From: Brachybacterium halotolerans
Lineage (GTDB): Bacteria; Actinomycetota; Actinomycetes; Actinomycetales; Dermabacteraceae
Assembly (NCBI RefSeq): GCF_016623465.1
Contig: NZ_JAEDAJ010000016.1
Coordinates: 1 to 53,924, forward strand
Length of the DNA stretch: 53,924 nucleotides
Direction: 5' to 3'
A program made the translations under genes and the position numbers. Of this stretch, positions 1-7,779 are shown in pieces. Each line of letters starts with the position of its first letter. The first letter of the stretch is position 1. The notes under the pieces are model-generated. The model saw only the letters and a list, made by a program, of their open reading frames with translations. It was not told where the DNA came from and did not search any database.

Positions 1-1441
1 CCGCGGTCCCCGCGGGCGACTCGTCCGCCTCCACACGAATCGGGTCGAGCTTGCCGGCGGTCTTCATCGCGTGGTGGAACCAGCACAGGAAATGCAGGTT
101 CTCCACCGCCGTCCGACCACCACAGACCGGGTCCGCGTGGTTGTACTCCACGATGTGGTCCGCTTCCGAGGCGACCGATGCGGTGCGTTCGCAGCCCGGG
201 ACACCACAGGACTGGCCACGCAGTCTCAGGTGTTCGAGCATCGCCCCGGTCGGCCGGTACTTCTCCGCCGGCCGCGGCAAGAACTCACCCGAGGACGGGT
301 CGGTGAGGACTCGGAACCATTCCTCGCTCTTGCCCGCGATCTCACGGGCCATCTGCGCCGGGATCGGCGTCCCGTCCTCGAGGACACCCGGGGCGTCGTC
401 GCCACCAACCAGGGTCAGGAACGGGACGAGGACGTTCAACCGGAACCTGGCCTCCGGGACGGTGATGCCGCCGGTGTCGAGCTGCGCGGCATGGGCGAGG
501 TGGTAGCGGATCAGGTTCAGTGACAGGGGCATGCCCTCGTTCTCCACTCGCCGGTCCGGATCCAGGGGGATCTCCGTGCCCTCGATCAGGGCGTGGCGCT
601 GGGCGTTCTGGATCGTCCGCGCCGCCTGATCGAACCGCCCAGCCAATGCTTTGATCTCCGGCGCCGGACCGATGATCCGCAGGGACGCGACCCCATCGAG
701 GGTTCCGGGGTCCAGGACCATGCGGCGGCGAGTGGCGGAGATTTCTTCGGGTTCTTTCGGATGTCGCTGCTGAATCTTCGTCACCAGGAGTTCGAGGCAT
801 TTCGTGAATGCTCTCGGCATGATCGCCAAACACCACGACGCGACCGTGACATCCACCAGCACCATCTCCGCCGGCGTGAAATACGCGGTCCGCCGCAACA
901 GGGTGCGGAACCATTCCGCCGGGAATTCACCTGCTTCCAGGGCCTGGGTGCAGCGCGGGAGGAGGTCCACGGCCCGGTGGGCGTCGGTGATGGCTTTGGC
1001 GGCCTGCCCGCGGGTGCAGCGCATCGCCACAGCGACCATGAGGTCCTGCTGCTCGACCTCGAACGGGTCGGCGTCCATGTCCTCACGCCCCGCCCAGAAC
1101 GGCGCCAGCGCCACGAAGCGGCGGGAGAGTTCGTAGGACTCGTCGACCCCTTCGTCCCACAGGGCACGGACCTGCGCAGTGAGCTCCGCATCCGGGCGGG
1201 CCGTCACCCTGCGCGCCACCACCTCCCGGCAGACCGCCTTTTTGGGTTCCTTCACGATGAACAAGGGCTTGACGCCCTCCGGGGGCGCGGTCACGAACCG
1301 GGGCGTGTGGGCGTGCATGTCCTCGCGCTGCCGCTCGGTCATCTTCTCCAGGTCATCCAGGACCGTGAACGTCGACTCGACCGCCGGCTGCCCGGGAAGG
1401 TCCAGACGACCCTGCGACTCCGGCTGCTCGACTGCACTCAC
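1..1441 (-). CDS. HNH endonuclease with DUF222 domain (3' end outside window)
   Basis: The reading frame stays open from a GTG at 1441 to the window edge, giving at least 480 codons without a stop. The start is preceded by an AAGGGGG Shine-Dalgarno. Residues about 30-400 form a helical DUF222-like region. A C-terminal HNH domain follows: paired cysteines near 412 and 417, an ADHI motif near 428 (Asp/His), Asn near 448, and a C-x2-HH near 453-457. DUF222/HNH proteins are abundant in actinomycetes, often as many paralogs. They are presumed metal-dependent nucleases, but a physiological role is not established. The C-terminal tail is missing only because the window ends. The family call is firm; any defence or mobility role is conjecture. 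Confidence 0.9.
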   Translation of the reverse strand, partial: MSAVEQPESQGRLDLPGQPAVESTFTVLDDLEKMTERQREDMHAHTPRFVTAPPEGVKPLFIVKEPKKAVCREVVARRVTARPDAELTAQVRALWDEGVDESYELSRRFVALAPFWAGREDMDADPFEVEQQDLMVAVAMRCTRGQAAKAITDAHRAVDLLPRCTQALEAGEFPAEWFRTLLRRTAYFTPAEMVLVDVTVASWCLAIMPRAFTKCLELLVTKIQQRHPKEPEEISATRRRMVLDPGTLDGVASLRIIGPAPEIKALAGRFDQAARTIQNAQRHALIEGTEIPLDPDRRVENEGMPLSLNLIRYHLAHAAQLDTGGITVPEARFRLNVLVPFLTLVGGDDAPGVLEDGTPIPAQMAREIAGKSEEWFRVLTDPSSGEFLPRPAEKYRPTGAMLEHLRLRGQSCGVPGCERTASVASEADHIVEYNHADPVCGGRTAVENLHFLCWFHHAMKTAGKLDPIRVEADESPAGTA

Positions 1442-1859
1442 ACCACCCACCCCCTTCCCTGGCTATCCATGAATCGGCACGCGCTCTCTCGATCGAGAAC
1501 ACTGATTCAACGGACGCATCCAGAAGATCCTTCGGCCTCACCCATGAACCCGTGATCCCCGTCGCCCGATCGATATGTCTGATTCTATCCCGCCGCGCCG
1601 CGGAAAACCAGACCTCTATCAAGAATGTGGATAAGCCGGAGAAGAACTTCCCCTCCTCCATGCCCACTGGCTCCTCAGTGGATAACCCCGTGGAAAACAC
1701 CCCCTTGTGGAGGAACCGATTCCCCGCCGAGGACTCGACGACGGCACCCCGACTTCCGGCCCGACCCACTGTGCTCGCACAGCAGACACGGTGCGCCAAT
1801 GCGTCCTTCCATGCCGGGACCAACTCGCCACCTTGCCCGGGCCGCTGCCCCGGGACGCC
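1442..1859. other. intergenic region, no gene recognised
   Basis: This 418-base gap lies between the HNH gene start and the antiterminator stop. Short open frames here have no credible RBS or codon bias. It is more AT-rich than the surroundings between 1570 and 1700 and holds the DnaA-box-like words listed separately. Near 1836-1854 there is a weak CCCGGG inverted repeat that could end the PTS/antiterminator transcript, but it has no T-tract. Confidence 0.6.
1626..1697 (-). promoter_or_regulatory. cluster of DnaA-box-like 9-mers
   Basis: On the minus strand 1634-1626 reads TTATCCACA, an exact DnaA box. 1685-1677 reads TTATCCACT (one mismatch). 1697-1689 reads TTTTCCACG (two mismatches). All three have the same orientation within 72 bases. 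Binding is inferred from sequence only. Confidence 0.4.
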
Positions 1860-2714
1860 TCAACCAGCCCCGTGGCCTCCGGCATCGAGTGTCATCCGGG
1901 CGACGTGCAGGGCGAGGTAGGAGACCTCGTCGGCGGAGAGCGCCTCCCCCAGACGGAGCTGGACGATCGTCGCGAGCTGTTCGGCGGTGCGGGTGGCCTC
2001 GGGATAGTTCTCGCGGATGCTGAGTCCGATCGTGGACTCCTGCCCGCCCAGCTGGCGTCGGGACTGGATGCGCACGAACAGGTAGCGCACATGGGTGATG
2101 AACCGGGCGGCGCTCATCGAGCGGCTGTCCAGGTCCAGGCCGAAGCGCTCGGAGACCACGGCGAGCATCTGCTGGATGACGCCGGTCATCGTGTAGGTGA
2201 AGGCGAGATCGCCGGACGCGAAGCCGGCGTTGACCAGATGCAGCGCGAGCGCCGTCGCCTCCTCGGGGCCCAACGCGGGGTCCACGTGCTCGTTGATGGC
2301 GTCGAGCAGGCCCCTGGCGCGCTCGTACTCCCGTCCGTACAGGGTCTGGACCTCGGCGCGCAGCGGGTACTCCACGACCTGGCCGCGGCGCACGCGATCC
2401 AGCGCCCCCGCGACGTGGTCCGCCACGGCGATCGCGAGGGTCGGCCGGGTGGACTCGCGACCCTCGATGCCCGCGGTGCCCAGCGCGATGACGACGGCCC
2501 GCAGCACCTCCTCGTCGATCATCGAGAGGGCCTCGGCGAGGTGGTCGGGGTCGCGGCCGTCGACCGGGACGAAGACGCGCACGATCGCCTCGGCGTCGAC
2601 CTCGTCGCCGGGGCGGGCTCGGAAGCCGAGGCCGCGACCGGTGAGGATGACCTCCTGGCCCTCGCCGTCGCGCGAGAGGACCACGTTGTTGTTCAGGACG
2701 CGGAGCACCTTCAT
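1860..2714 (-). CDS. BglG/LicT-family transcription antiterminator
   Basis: A 284-residue protein starting MKVLRVLNNNVVL, the hallmark of the CAT RNA-binding domain (about residues 1-55). Two PTS regulation domains (PRD1 about 65-170, PRD2 about 175-280) follow, with histidines in VADHVAG and YLALHVARM that would be phosphorylation sites. The ATG at 2714 has a GGAGGAG Shine-Dalgarno; longer in-frame upstream starts lack the family N-terminus. CAT dimers bind a ribonucleic antiterminator hairpin and stop an overlapping terminator from forming; PRD phosphorylation by HPr or EIIB tunes this. It lies 183 bases downstream of the PTS permease gene and should act on the RAT at 5119-5188, so it probably controls its own operon. 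Confidence 0.93.
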   Translation of the reverse strand: MKVLRVLNNNVVLSRDGEGQEVILTGRGLGFRARPGDEVDAEAIVRVFVPVDGRDPDHLAEALSMIDEEVLRAVVIALGTAGIEGRESTRPTLAIAVADHVAGALDRVRRGQVVEYPLRAEVQTLYGREYERARGLLDAINEHVDPALGPEEATALALHLVNAGFASGDLAFTYTMTGVIQQMLAVVSERFGLDLDSRSMSAARFITHVRYLFVRIQSRRQLGGQESTIGLSIRENYPEATRTAEQLATIVQLRLGEALSADEVSYLALHVARMTLDAGGHGAG

Positions 2715-2861
2715 CGCGGCTCCTCCCTTCCTCGCCCGTCGTCGATCTCCGACCTCGTCGTCGGCGGCTCGGCTCCGGGAACTCCTCAGGACGTCTCGGC
2801 GACCCCGGACCTTCTCCTGCTCCCTGCGCTCCATCCTGCCGGATGAGCCCGCCCCCTGCGC

Positions 2862-2885
2862 AGAGAAGAGGCCGTCGGCCTCTTC
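2862..2885 (-). terminator. hairpin between PTS gene and antiterminator gene
   Basis: On the minus strand GAAGAGGCC-GAC-GGCCTCTTC is a perfect 9-bp stem 13 bases past the PTS stop, followed by TCTCT rather than a long U-tract. It may partly terminate or process the transcript and reduce antiterminator expression relative to the permease. Confidence 0.5.
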
Positions 2886-2897
2886 GAACCGCCCGAC

Positions 2898-5039
2898 TCA
2901 GCGGCGCACGCGCACCACGGTGTCGCCGGCGGCGACCTCGCCGTCCCCGACGGGCTCGACGCCCGCGAGGGACGCCGTGTTGGTGATGGTCATCAGCGTG
3001 ACCGTCGGGTGCCCGGCCGCGCGCACGGCGTCGAGGTCGACGGTGACCAGCAGATCCCCGCGCGAGACCTTCTGGCCCTGCGAGACGGCGACGTCGAAGC
3101 CCTCGCCCTTCATCTGGACGGTGTCGATGCCCACGTGGATGAGCACCTCGACGCCGTCGGAGGTGAGCAGGCCGATCGCGTGCCCGGTCTGCGCGACCGA
3201 GGCCACCGTGCCGTCGACCGGGGCGAGGATCCGGCCGTCGACCGGTTCGATGCCGACGCCCTCGCCGAGAGCACGGGAGGCGAAGACCGGATCCCCTGCC
3301 TCGTCGAGGCCGACGACCCTGCCGCCGATGGGAGCCGCGATCTCGCGCAGCGCTCCGCCCGCGGTCGCGGTCGCGGTGGCGGCGCCGGTCACGGCGCCTA
3401 CACCGGCGCCGGCACCCGCACCCATCGGCACGGCCGCAGCGCCGACCTTCTCCTCCGTCCGCTCCTGCGCGCGCTCTTCGGCGCTCGCCTCGACAGCGCC
3501 CTCGGCACCGGCCGCGTCGCCGCGGTGGAAGGCCTCGAGCTCGTCGCGCCGGGCGTTGGCCTCGGCGCGCTCGGCCGGGTTCATGTAGTCCGAGAAGTAG
3601 ACGAGGACCATGGAGATCACGAAGGCCGCGGCGATCGCGATGACGTAGACGCCCATGGGGTCGAAGACCGGGATGGTCAGCAGCGACGTGAAGGCGAAGG
3701 CGCTCGTGTCGACGCCGCCCAGCAGGCCCACGATGAGGCCGCCCGCGAGGCAGCCCACGAGCATGCGCGGGTAGATGCGCTTGAAGCGCAGGTGGATGCC
3801 GTACAGCGAGGGCTCCGAGATGCCGCCGAACAGGCCCGCGAGCAGTGCGCCGGTCGCGGTCTGGCGCATCTCGGTCTCGCGATGGCGCAGGGAGAGCAGC
3901 AGCACGCCGGCGGTCGCGCCGAAGCAGGCGAAGTTCCACGTGCCCATGGGGCCCTGGATGAAATCGTAGCCGAGGGCGTTGATGTTCTGCAGCATGAGCG
4001 CGTTCAGCGGCCAGTGCAGGCCCAGCGGGACCAGGAACGGGTAGAGCAGCGGGATGAGGATCGCGAAGACGATCGGCGCGTGCGAGTTCAGCCAGGAGAG
4101 GCCGATGCCCAGGCCGTTGCCGGCCCAGATGCCGATCGGGCCCAGGACGAAGGCGGTCACGGGGATCATGATGAGCATGGCGAAGAACGGCACGAAGACG
4201 AGCTGCACGTTCTGCGGGAACACCTTCTGCAGGCCCTTGTAGAGCAGGGCGAGCAGGGCGACCATGATCAGCGGCACGAACACCTGGCCGCCGTAGTCGT
4301 TGAGCTGCATGGGCAGGCCGAACACGCTCGCCACGCACTGCTGGGTGCCGAGCGTCGCATTGGTGGTGCAGGTGACGCCGGGGATCCCGGAGTCCGCGTT
4401 GAGCATCCCGGTGAAGTTCGGGGTCATCACGGCGGCCATCACGGCGGCGCCGACCCACGGGTCGATCGCGAGCTTCTTCGCCGCGTTGTAGGCGACCATG
4501 ACCGGCAGGAAGTACAGGACCGAGCGCCACATGGCGTCGACGAAGACCCAGGTCGCGGACTTGTCCTCGGCGCGGAAGTCGACGACCCCGAGGGCGTCGA
4601 GCACCGAGGCGATCGCGATGATGAGGGAGGCTCCGAGCAGCACGCCCATGAGCGGGCGGAAGGAGTCCGAGAGGTACTCGAAGAAGCTGTCGAGCCAGGC
4701 GAAGCGGCCGCGGCTCTTCGCGCGGATCGCGGCCTTGACCTCGGCGTCGGAGCGGGGACGTCCCGAGGCGCTGCTCATCACCGGCAGGTTCATGATCTCG
4801 GAGTAGACGCCGGCGACGGCGCCGCCGATGACGACCTGGAAGCGGTCGCCGGACTGCGGGACCGTGCCCATCACGCCGGGCAGGCCGTCCAGGGACCCCC
4901 GGTCGACCTGCTGGCCGTCGCGGAGCTGGAAGCGCAGCCGCGTCGCGCAGTGCGTGAGGCTCTCGATGTTCTCGGGGCCGCCCACGCCGCGGACGATGTC
5001 CTCCGCGATCGTGCCGGTCCCGCTGGGGGGTGTGCTCAT
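2898..5039 (-). CDS. PTS beta-glucoside-type transporter, EIIBCA
   Basis: A 713-residue three-domain permease. EIIB is at about 1-90 with phosphorylated Cys31 in the LTHCATRLRF motif. EIIC is at about 105-490 with many membrane segments and the GGISEPSLYG motif. A low-complexity Ala/Gly/Glu linker spans about 500-560. EIIA is at about 563-713 with active-site His635 in VLIHVGIDTVQMKG and partner His620 in TGHAIG. B-C-A order and EIIB type match the glucose/beta-glucoside superfamily (BglP/BglF). Substrate cannot be read from sequence, though control by a BglG-type antiterminator favours an aryl-beta-glucoside or a related disaccharide. The ATG at 5039 has GAGGA upstream. No phospho-beta-glucosidase is encoded next to it. 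Confidence 0.92.
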   Translation of the reverse strand: MSTPPSGTGTIAEDIVRGVGGPENIESLTHCATRLRFQLRDGQQVDRGSLDGLPGVMGTVPQSGDRFQVVIGGAVAGVYSEIMNLPVMSSASGRPRSDAEVKAAIRAKSRGRFAWLDSFFEYLSDSFRPLMGVLLGASLIIAIASVLDALGVVDFRAEDKSATWVFVDAMWRSVLYFLPVMVAYNAAKKLAIDPWVGAAVMAAVMTPNFTGMLNADSGIPGVTCTTNATLGTQQCVASVFGLPMQLNDYGGQVFVPLIMVALLALLYKGLQKVFPQNVQLVFVPFFAMLIMIPVTAFVLGPIGIWAGNGLGIGLSWLNSHAPIVFAILIPLLYPFLVPLGLHWPLNALMLQNINALGYDFIQGPMGTWNFACFGATAGVLLLSLRHRETEMRQTATGALLAGLFGGISEPSLYGIHLRFKRIYPRMLVGCLAGGLIVGLLGGVDTSAFAFTSLLTIPVFDPMGVYVIAIAAAFVISMVLVYFSDYMNPAERAEANARRDELEAFHRGDAAGAEGAVEASAEERAQERTEEKVGAAAVPMGAGAGAGVGAVTGAATATATAGGALREIAAPIGGRVVGLDEAGDPVFASRALGEGVGIEPVDGRILAPVDGTVASVAQTGHAIGLLTSDGVEVLIHVGIDTVQMKGEGFDVAVSQGQKVSRGDLLVTVDLDAVRAAGHPTVTLMTITNTASLAGVEPVGDGEVAAGDTVVRVRR

Positions 5040-5080
5040 GGCTGCGTCCTCGCATCCTCGGGGTGCTGCATTCGGGCATG

Positions 5081-5124
5081 AAAAAAGACCCGGGATGCGC
5101 CCCTGCGGGGTGCGTCCCAGGTCT
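5081..5124 (-). terminator. intrinsic terminator in the PTS leader, alternative to the RAT
   Basis: On the minus strand an about 18-bp stem (AGACCTGGGACGCACCCC against GGGGCGCATCCCGGGTCT, with G-U pairs) closes a short loop and is followed by six Ts at 5086-5081. Its 5' AGACCT is also the 3' end of the RAT, so the two structures exclude each other. Confidence 0.9.
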
Positions 5125-5188
5125 TGCCTCCCCGTTCCCGGGAGCCTCGGGCCGACGGCCGCGGGCTCCCCGCGGGGAGTCACAATCC
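5119..5188 (-). promoter_or_regulatory. ribonucleic antiterminator (RAT) for BglG/LicT-type protein, enlarged form
   Basis: The 5' part, GGATTGTGACTCCCCG (5188-5173), and the 3' part, CGGGGAGGCAAGACCT (5134-5119), match the conserved flanks of LicT/BglG RAT elements (GGATTGTTACTG...CAGGCAAAACC). They would pair ACTCCCCG with CGGGGAG. Known RATs are about 30 nt; here the two halves are separated by about 38 nt that fold into a second hairpin (GGGAGCC / GGCTCCC). Confidence 0.88.
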
Positions 5189-5190
5189 TG

Positions 5191-5206
5191 CGAACGAGAT
5201 CGTTCG
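5191..5206. promoter_or_regulatory. inverted repeat at the predicted PTS transcription start
   Basis: CGAACGA-GA-TCGTTCG has 7-bp arms lying directly between the -10 box and the RAT. It could be a repressor operator at +1 or a 5' stabilising hairpin in the RNA. Confidence 0.5.
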
Positions 5207-5212
5207 GCGAGG

Positions 5213-5241
5213 ATTATAGCACCCCAACCGCGCGGCGGGTC
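5213..5241 (-). promoter_or_regulatory. promoter of the PTS-antiterminator operon
   Basis: On the minus strand a perfect TATAAT lies at 5218-5213. A TGACCC-like -35 sits about 17-18 bases upstream and overlaps the purF stop codon. A start near 5206 gives a leader of about 165 nt holding the RAT and terminator. Confidence 0.75.
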
Positions 5242-6721
5242 ACGACGCCTGCGACGCCTGGACCCAGGCGAGGTGCTCCTCGTCGATGTCGCCGGTGACG
5301 TAGCGGCCGTCGAAGCAGCACATGTCCAGGTCGGTGAGCTCGGAACCCTCGACGATCGCGGCGCGCAGGTCCTCGACCTCCTGGTAGACGAGGTGGTCGG
5401 CGCCCAGCACGTCGGCGATCTCGGGGATCGTGCGCCCGTGGGCCACGAGCTCCTCGCGCGAGGGCATGTTGATCCCATACACGTGGGGGTGGCGGATCGG
5501 GGGCGCGGCGGAGGCGAAGGTGACGGAGGCGGCGCCCGCGCGGCGGGCCATCTCGATGATCTGCTGGCTGGTGGTGCCGCGCACGATCGAGTCGTCGATG
5601 AGCAGCACGTGCTTGCCGCGGAACTCGAGGGACATCGCGTTGAGCTTCTGGCGCACGCTGCGTCGGCGCACGGCCTGACCGGGCATGATGAAGGTGCGGC
5701 CGACATAGTGGTTCTTGTAGAAGCCCTCGCGGTACTCGATGCCGAGCCTGCGGGCGACCTCCATCGCGGCGGGCCGCGAGGAGTCCGGGATCGGCATCAC
5801 CACGTCGATCTCCTCGACGGGCACGTGGGCGGCGATGGTGGCGGCGAGCCTCTCCCCCATCCGCAGGCGCGACTCGTAGACGCTCACGCCGTTCATCACG
5901 GAGTCGGGACGGGCGAGGTAGACGTACTCGAAGGCGCACGGGGTGAAGGCGGCGGGGGATGCGCCCTCGGCGGCCGCGCACTGGCGCATGAACAGGGCTC
6001 CGTCGTGGCGGATGAAGACGGCCTCGCCGGGCTCCACGTCGCGGACGATCTCGTAGCCGCCGTTCTCCAGGACCAGGGACTCGCTGGCCACGGCCCACTC
6101 GTCGTGCTGCTCGCCGGTCGCGCCCGGGCGCCGCCCCAGGATCAGCGGGCGGATGCCGTGGGGATCGCGGAAGGCGAGCAGGCCGTGGCCGGCGATCACG
6201 GAGATCACGGCGTAGGCGCCGCGGATGCGGGCGTGGGTGCGGCCGACGGCCTCGAAGATCGCCTCGGGCTCGAGGAGCTCGGAGGACGTGGTCTCCTGCA
6301 GCTCCCCGGCCAGGACGTTCACGAGCAGCTCGGTGTCGCTCGTGGAGTTCACGTGGCGGCGGTCGTGCCGGGCCATCTCCTCGGTGAGCTCCCGGGTGTT
6401 GGTGAGGTTCCCGTTGTGGATGAGGACGATCCCGTAGGGCGCGTTGACGTAGAAGGGCTGCGCCTCCTCCTCGCGGGAGGCCTCGCCCTTGGTCGCGTAG
6501 CGCACGTGCCCCAGTCCCGTCCCGCCGCGCAGGGCGCGCATATCCCGCGTGCGGAAGGCCTCGCGGACCATGCCCTGGCCCTTGGCGATGTGCATCATCC
6601 CGTCCGCCTCGGCGGTCGCGATCCCGGTCGCGTCCTGCCCGCGATGCTGCAGCAGCAGGAGGGCGTCGTAGATGTCCTGGTTGACCGGCCCGTTGCCGAC
6701 CATGCCGACGATTCCGCACAT
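5240..6721 (-). CDS. purF: amidophosphoribosyltransferase
   Basis: A 493-residue enzyme of the first committed purine step: glutamine + PRPP to 5-phosphoribosylamine. It begins MCGIVGMVG, so Cys2 becomes the N-terminal nucleophile of the glutaminase domain with no propeptide. The glutaminase half (about 1-240) contains the LLLLQHRGQDATGI motif. The phosphoribosyltransferase half carries the PRPP loop VLLIDDSIVRGTTS near residue 365. Cysteines in the C-terminal part (such as CC near 475) fit the Fe-S type of PurF. purM, its usual downstream partner, is not adjacent; the PTS promoter starts at its stop codon. Confidence 0.96.
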   Translation of the reverse strand: MCGIVGMVGNGPVNQDIYDALLLLQHRGQDATGIATAEADGMMHIAKGQGMVREAFRTRDMRALRGGTGLGHVRYATKGEASREEEAQPFYVNAPYGIVLIHNGNLTNTRELTEEMARHDRRHVNSTSDTELLVNVLAGELQETTSSELLEPEAIFEAVGRTHARIRGAYAVISVIAGHGLLAFRDPHGIRPLILGRRPGATGEQHDEWAVASESLVLENGGYEIVRDVEPGEAVFIRHDGALFMRQCAAAEGASPAAFTPCAFEYVYLARPDSVMNGVSVYESRLRMGERLAATIAAHVPVEEIDVVMPIPDSSRPAAMEVARRLGIEYREGFYKNHYVGRTFIMPGQAVRRRSVRQKLNAMSLEFRGKHVLLIDDSIVRGTTSQQIIEMARRAGAASVTFASAAPPIRHPHVYGINMPSREELVAHGRTIPEIADVLGADHLVYQEVEDLRAAIVEGSELTDLDMCCFDGRYVTGDIDEEHLAWVQASQAS

Positions 6722-6837
6722 GGGGTCGCGTCCCGCTCCGTCCGAACCTTGCGCCCGCCCCTGCGGCGGACGGCACCGAGCTCACGCTACAGGCGACGCG
6801 CCGACGAGGCCGCGCGGTCTCACGCCGGCGGCGCAGC

Positions 6838-7779
6838 CTACCCGCCACCGTCGCCGCCCCCGGCGTCGGCCCCGTCGCTTCCCTCGGCGCCGGCCCGTGC
6901 GACGGCGAGGAAGTCCTCGATCGCGAGCGTCTCCCCGCGGCGGGTGGGATCGATCCCGGCCGACGCGATGATCTCTCCCGCGCGGGCCGAGCTCCCGGCC
7001 CAGCCCGCAAGGGCCGCCCGCAGCATCTTGCGGCGCTGGGCGAAGGCCGCGTCGATCACGCGGAAGGTCAGGGCGCGCTCGTCCTCGGTGCCGAGCGGCT
7101 CGGCGCGCCGGGTGAGCAGCACGAGCGCGGAGTCGACGTTCGGCACGGGCCAGAACACGCGCCGGGAGATCCGGCCCGCGTGCTCCCGCTCCCCGTACCA
7201 GGCGGCCTTCGCGCTCGGGGCGCCGTAGACGCGCGAGCCGGGCTCGGCGGCCAGACGGTCGACGACCTCGGACTGCACCATGACCAGGCAGCGCTCGATG
7301 CCCGGGAAGCGCTCGAGGACGGTCAGCAGGATCGGGGTGGCGACGTTGTAGGGGAGGTTCGCGACCAGGGCCGTCGGCTGCCCCGCGTCCGGCAGCGCGG
7401 GCAGCTCGGTGACGGCGAGCGCGTCGGCGTGGACCAGGCGGAAGCGGTCCTCGTCGACGCCGCGGCCCGCGAGCGTGCGCGGCAGCAGATCGGCGAGACC
7501 CCGGTCGAGCTCGATCGCGGCGACGTCGGCCCCCGCCTCGAGCAGTCCCAGGGTGAGGGACCCGAGTCCCGGACCGACCTCGAGGACCGCCTCCCCCGCG
7601 TGCACCCCGGCGCGCTCGACGATGACGCGGACCGTGTTGGGGTCCACCACGAAGTTCTGGCCGCGCTGCTTGCTGGGGCTCAGGCCCGCGCCCTCGGCGA
7701 GCGCGCGGATGTCGCGTCCGCTGAGCAGGATCGAGCCGCTCTCCCCCGTGCCCGCGTCCCCGCTCATGCCGCCGGCCAT
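6838..7779 (-). CDS. rsmA: 16S rRNA (adenine1518/1519-N6)-dimethyltransferase
   Basis: A 313-residue KsgA/RsmA methyltransferase that dimethylates two adjacent adenines in helix 45 of 16S rRNA. SAM-binding motif I is VLEVGPGLGSLT and the catalytic motif IV is NLPYNV; the substrate-binding C-terminal domain follows. I chose ATG 7779 because GGGAGG lies 7 bases upstream; the ATG at 7767, which overlaps the tatD stop, has no spaced RBS. The gene overlaps the tatD 3' end by 16 bases, so translation is probably coupled. A Gly/Asp-rich tail ends the protein. In many actinomycetes rpfB lies between tatD and ksgA; it is absent here. Confidence 0.95.
   Translation of the reverse strand: MAGGMSGDAGTGESGSILLSGRDIRALAEGAGLSPSKQRGQNFVVDPNTVRVIVERAGVHAGEAVLEVGPGLGSLTLGLLEAGADVAAIELDRGLADLLPRTLAGRGVDEDRFRLVHADALAVTELPALPDAGQPTALVANLPYNVATPILLTVLERFPGIERCLVMVQSEVVDRLAAEPGSRVYGAPSAKAAWYGEREHAGRISRRVFWPVPNVDSALVLLTRRAEPLGTEDERALTFRVIDAAFAQRRKMLRAALAGWAGSSARAGEIIASAGIDPTRRGETLAIEDFLAVARAGAEGSDGADAGGGDGGG

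Noticed and set aside
593..1555. Plus-strand frame of 320 codons opposite the HNH gene
   Set aside because: It lies entirely antisense to the DUF222/HNH coding frame, has no RBS, and its composition is that of a shadow frame.
1552..1920. Possible small genes in the 1442-1859 gap
   Set aside because: Frames lack RBS and GC3 bias and overlap the antiterminator 3' end.
1675..5706. A 1343-codon open frame on the minus strand
   Set aside because: It runs antisense-in-frame through the antiterminator, PTS and purF genes, is Arg/Pro-rich, and has no RBS or domain. It is a shadow of GC-rich coding DNA.
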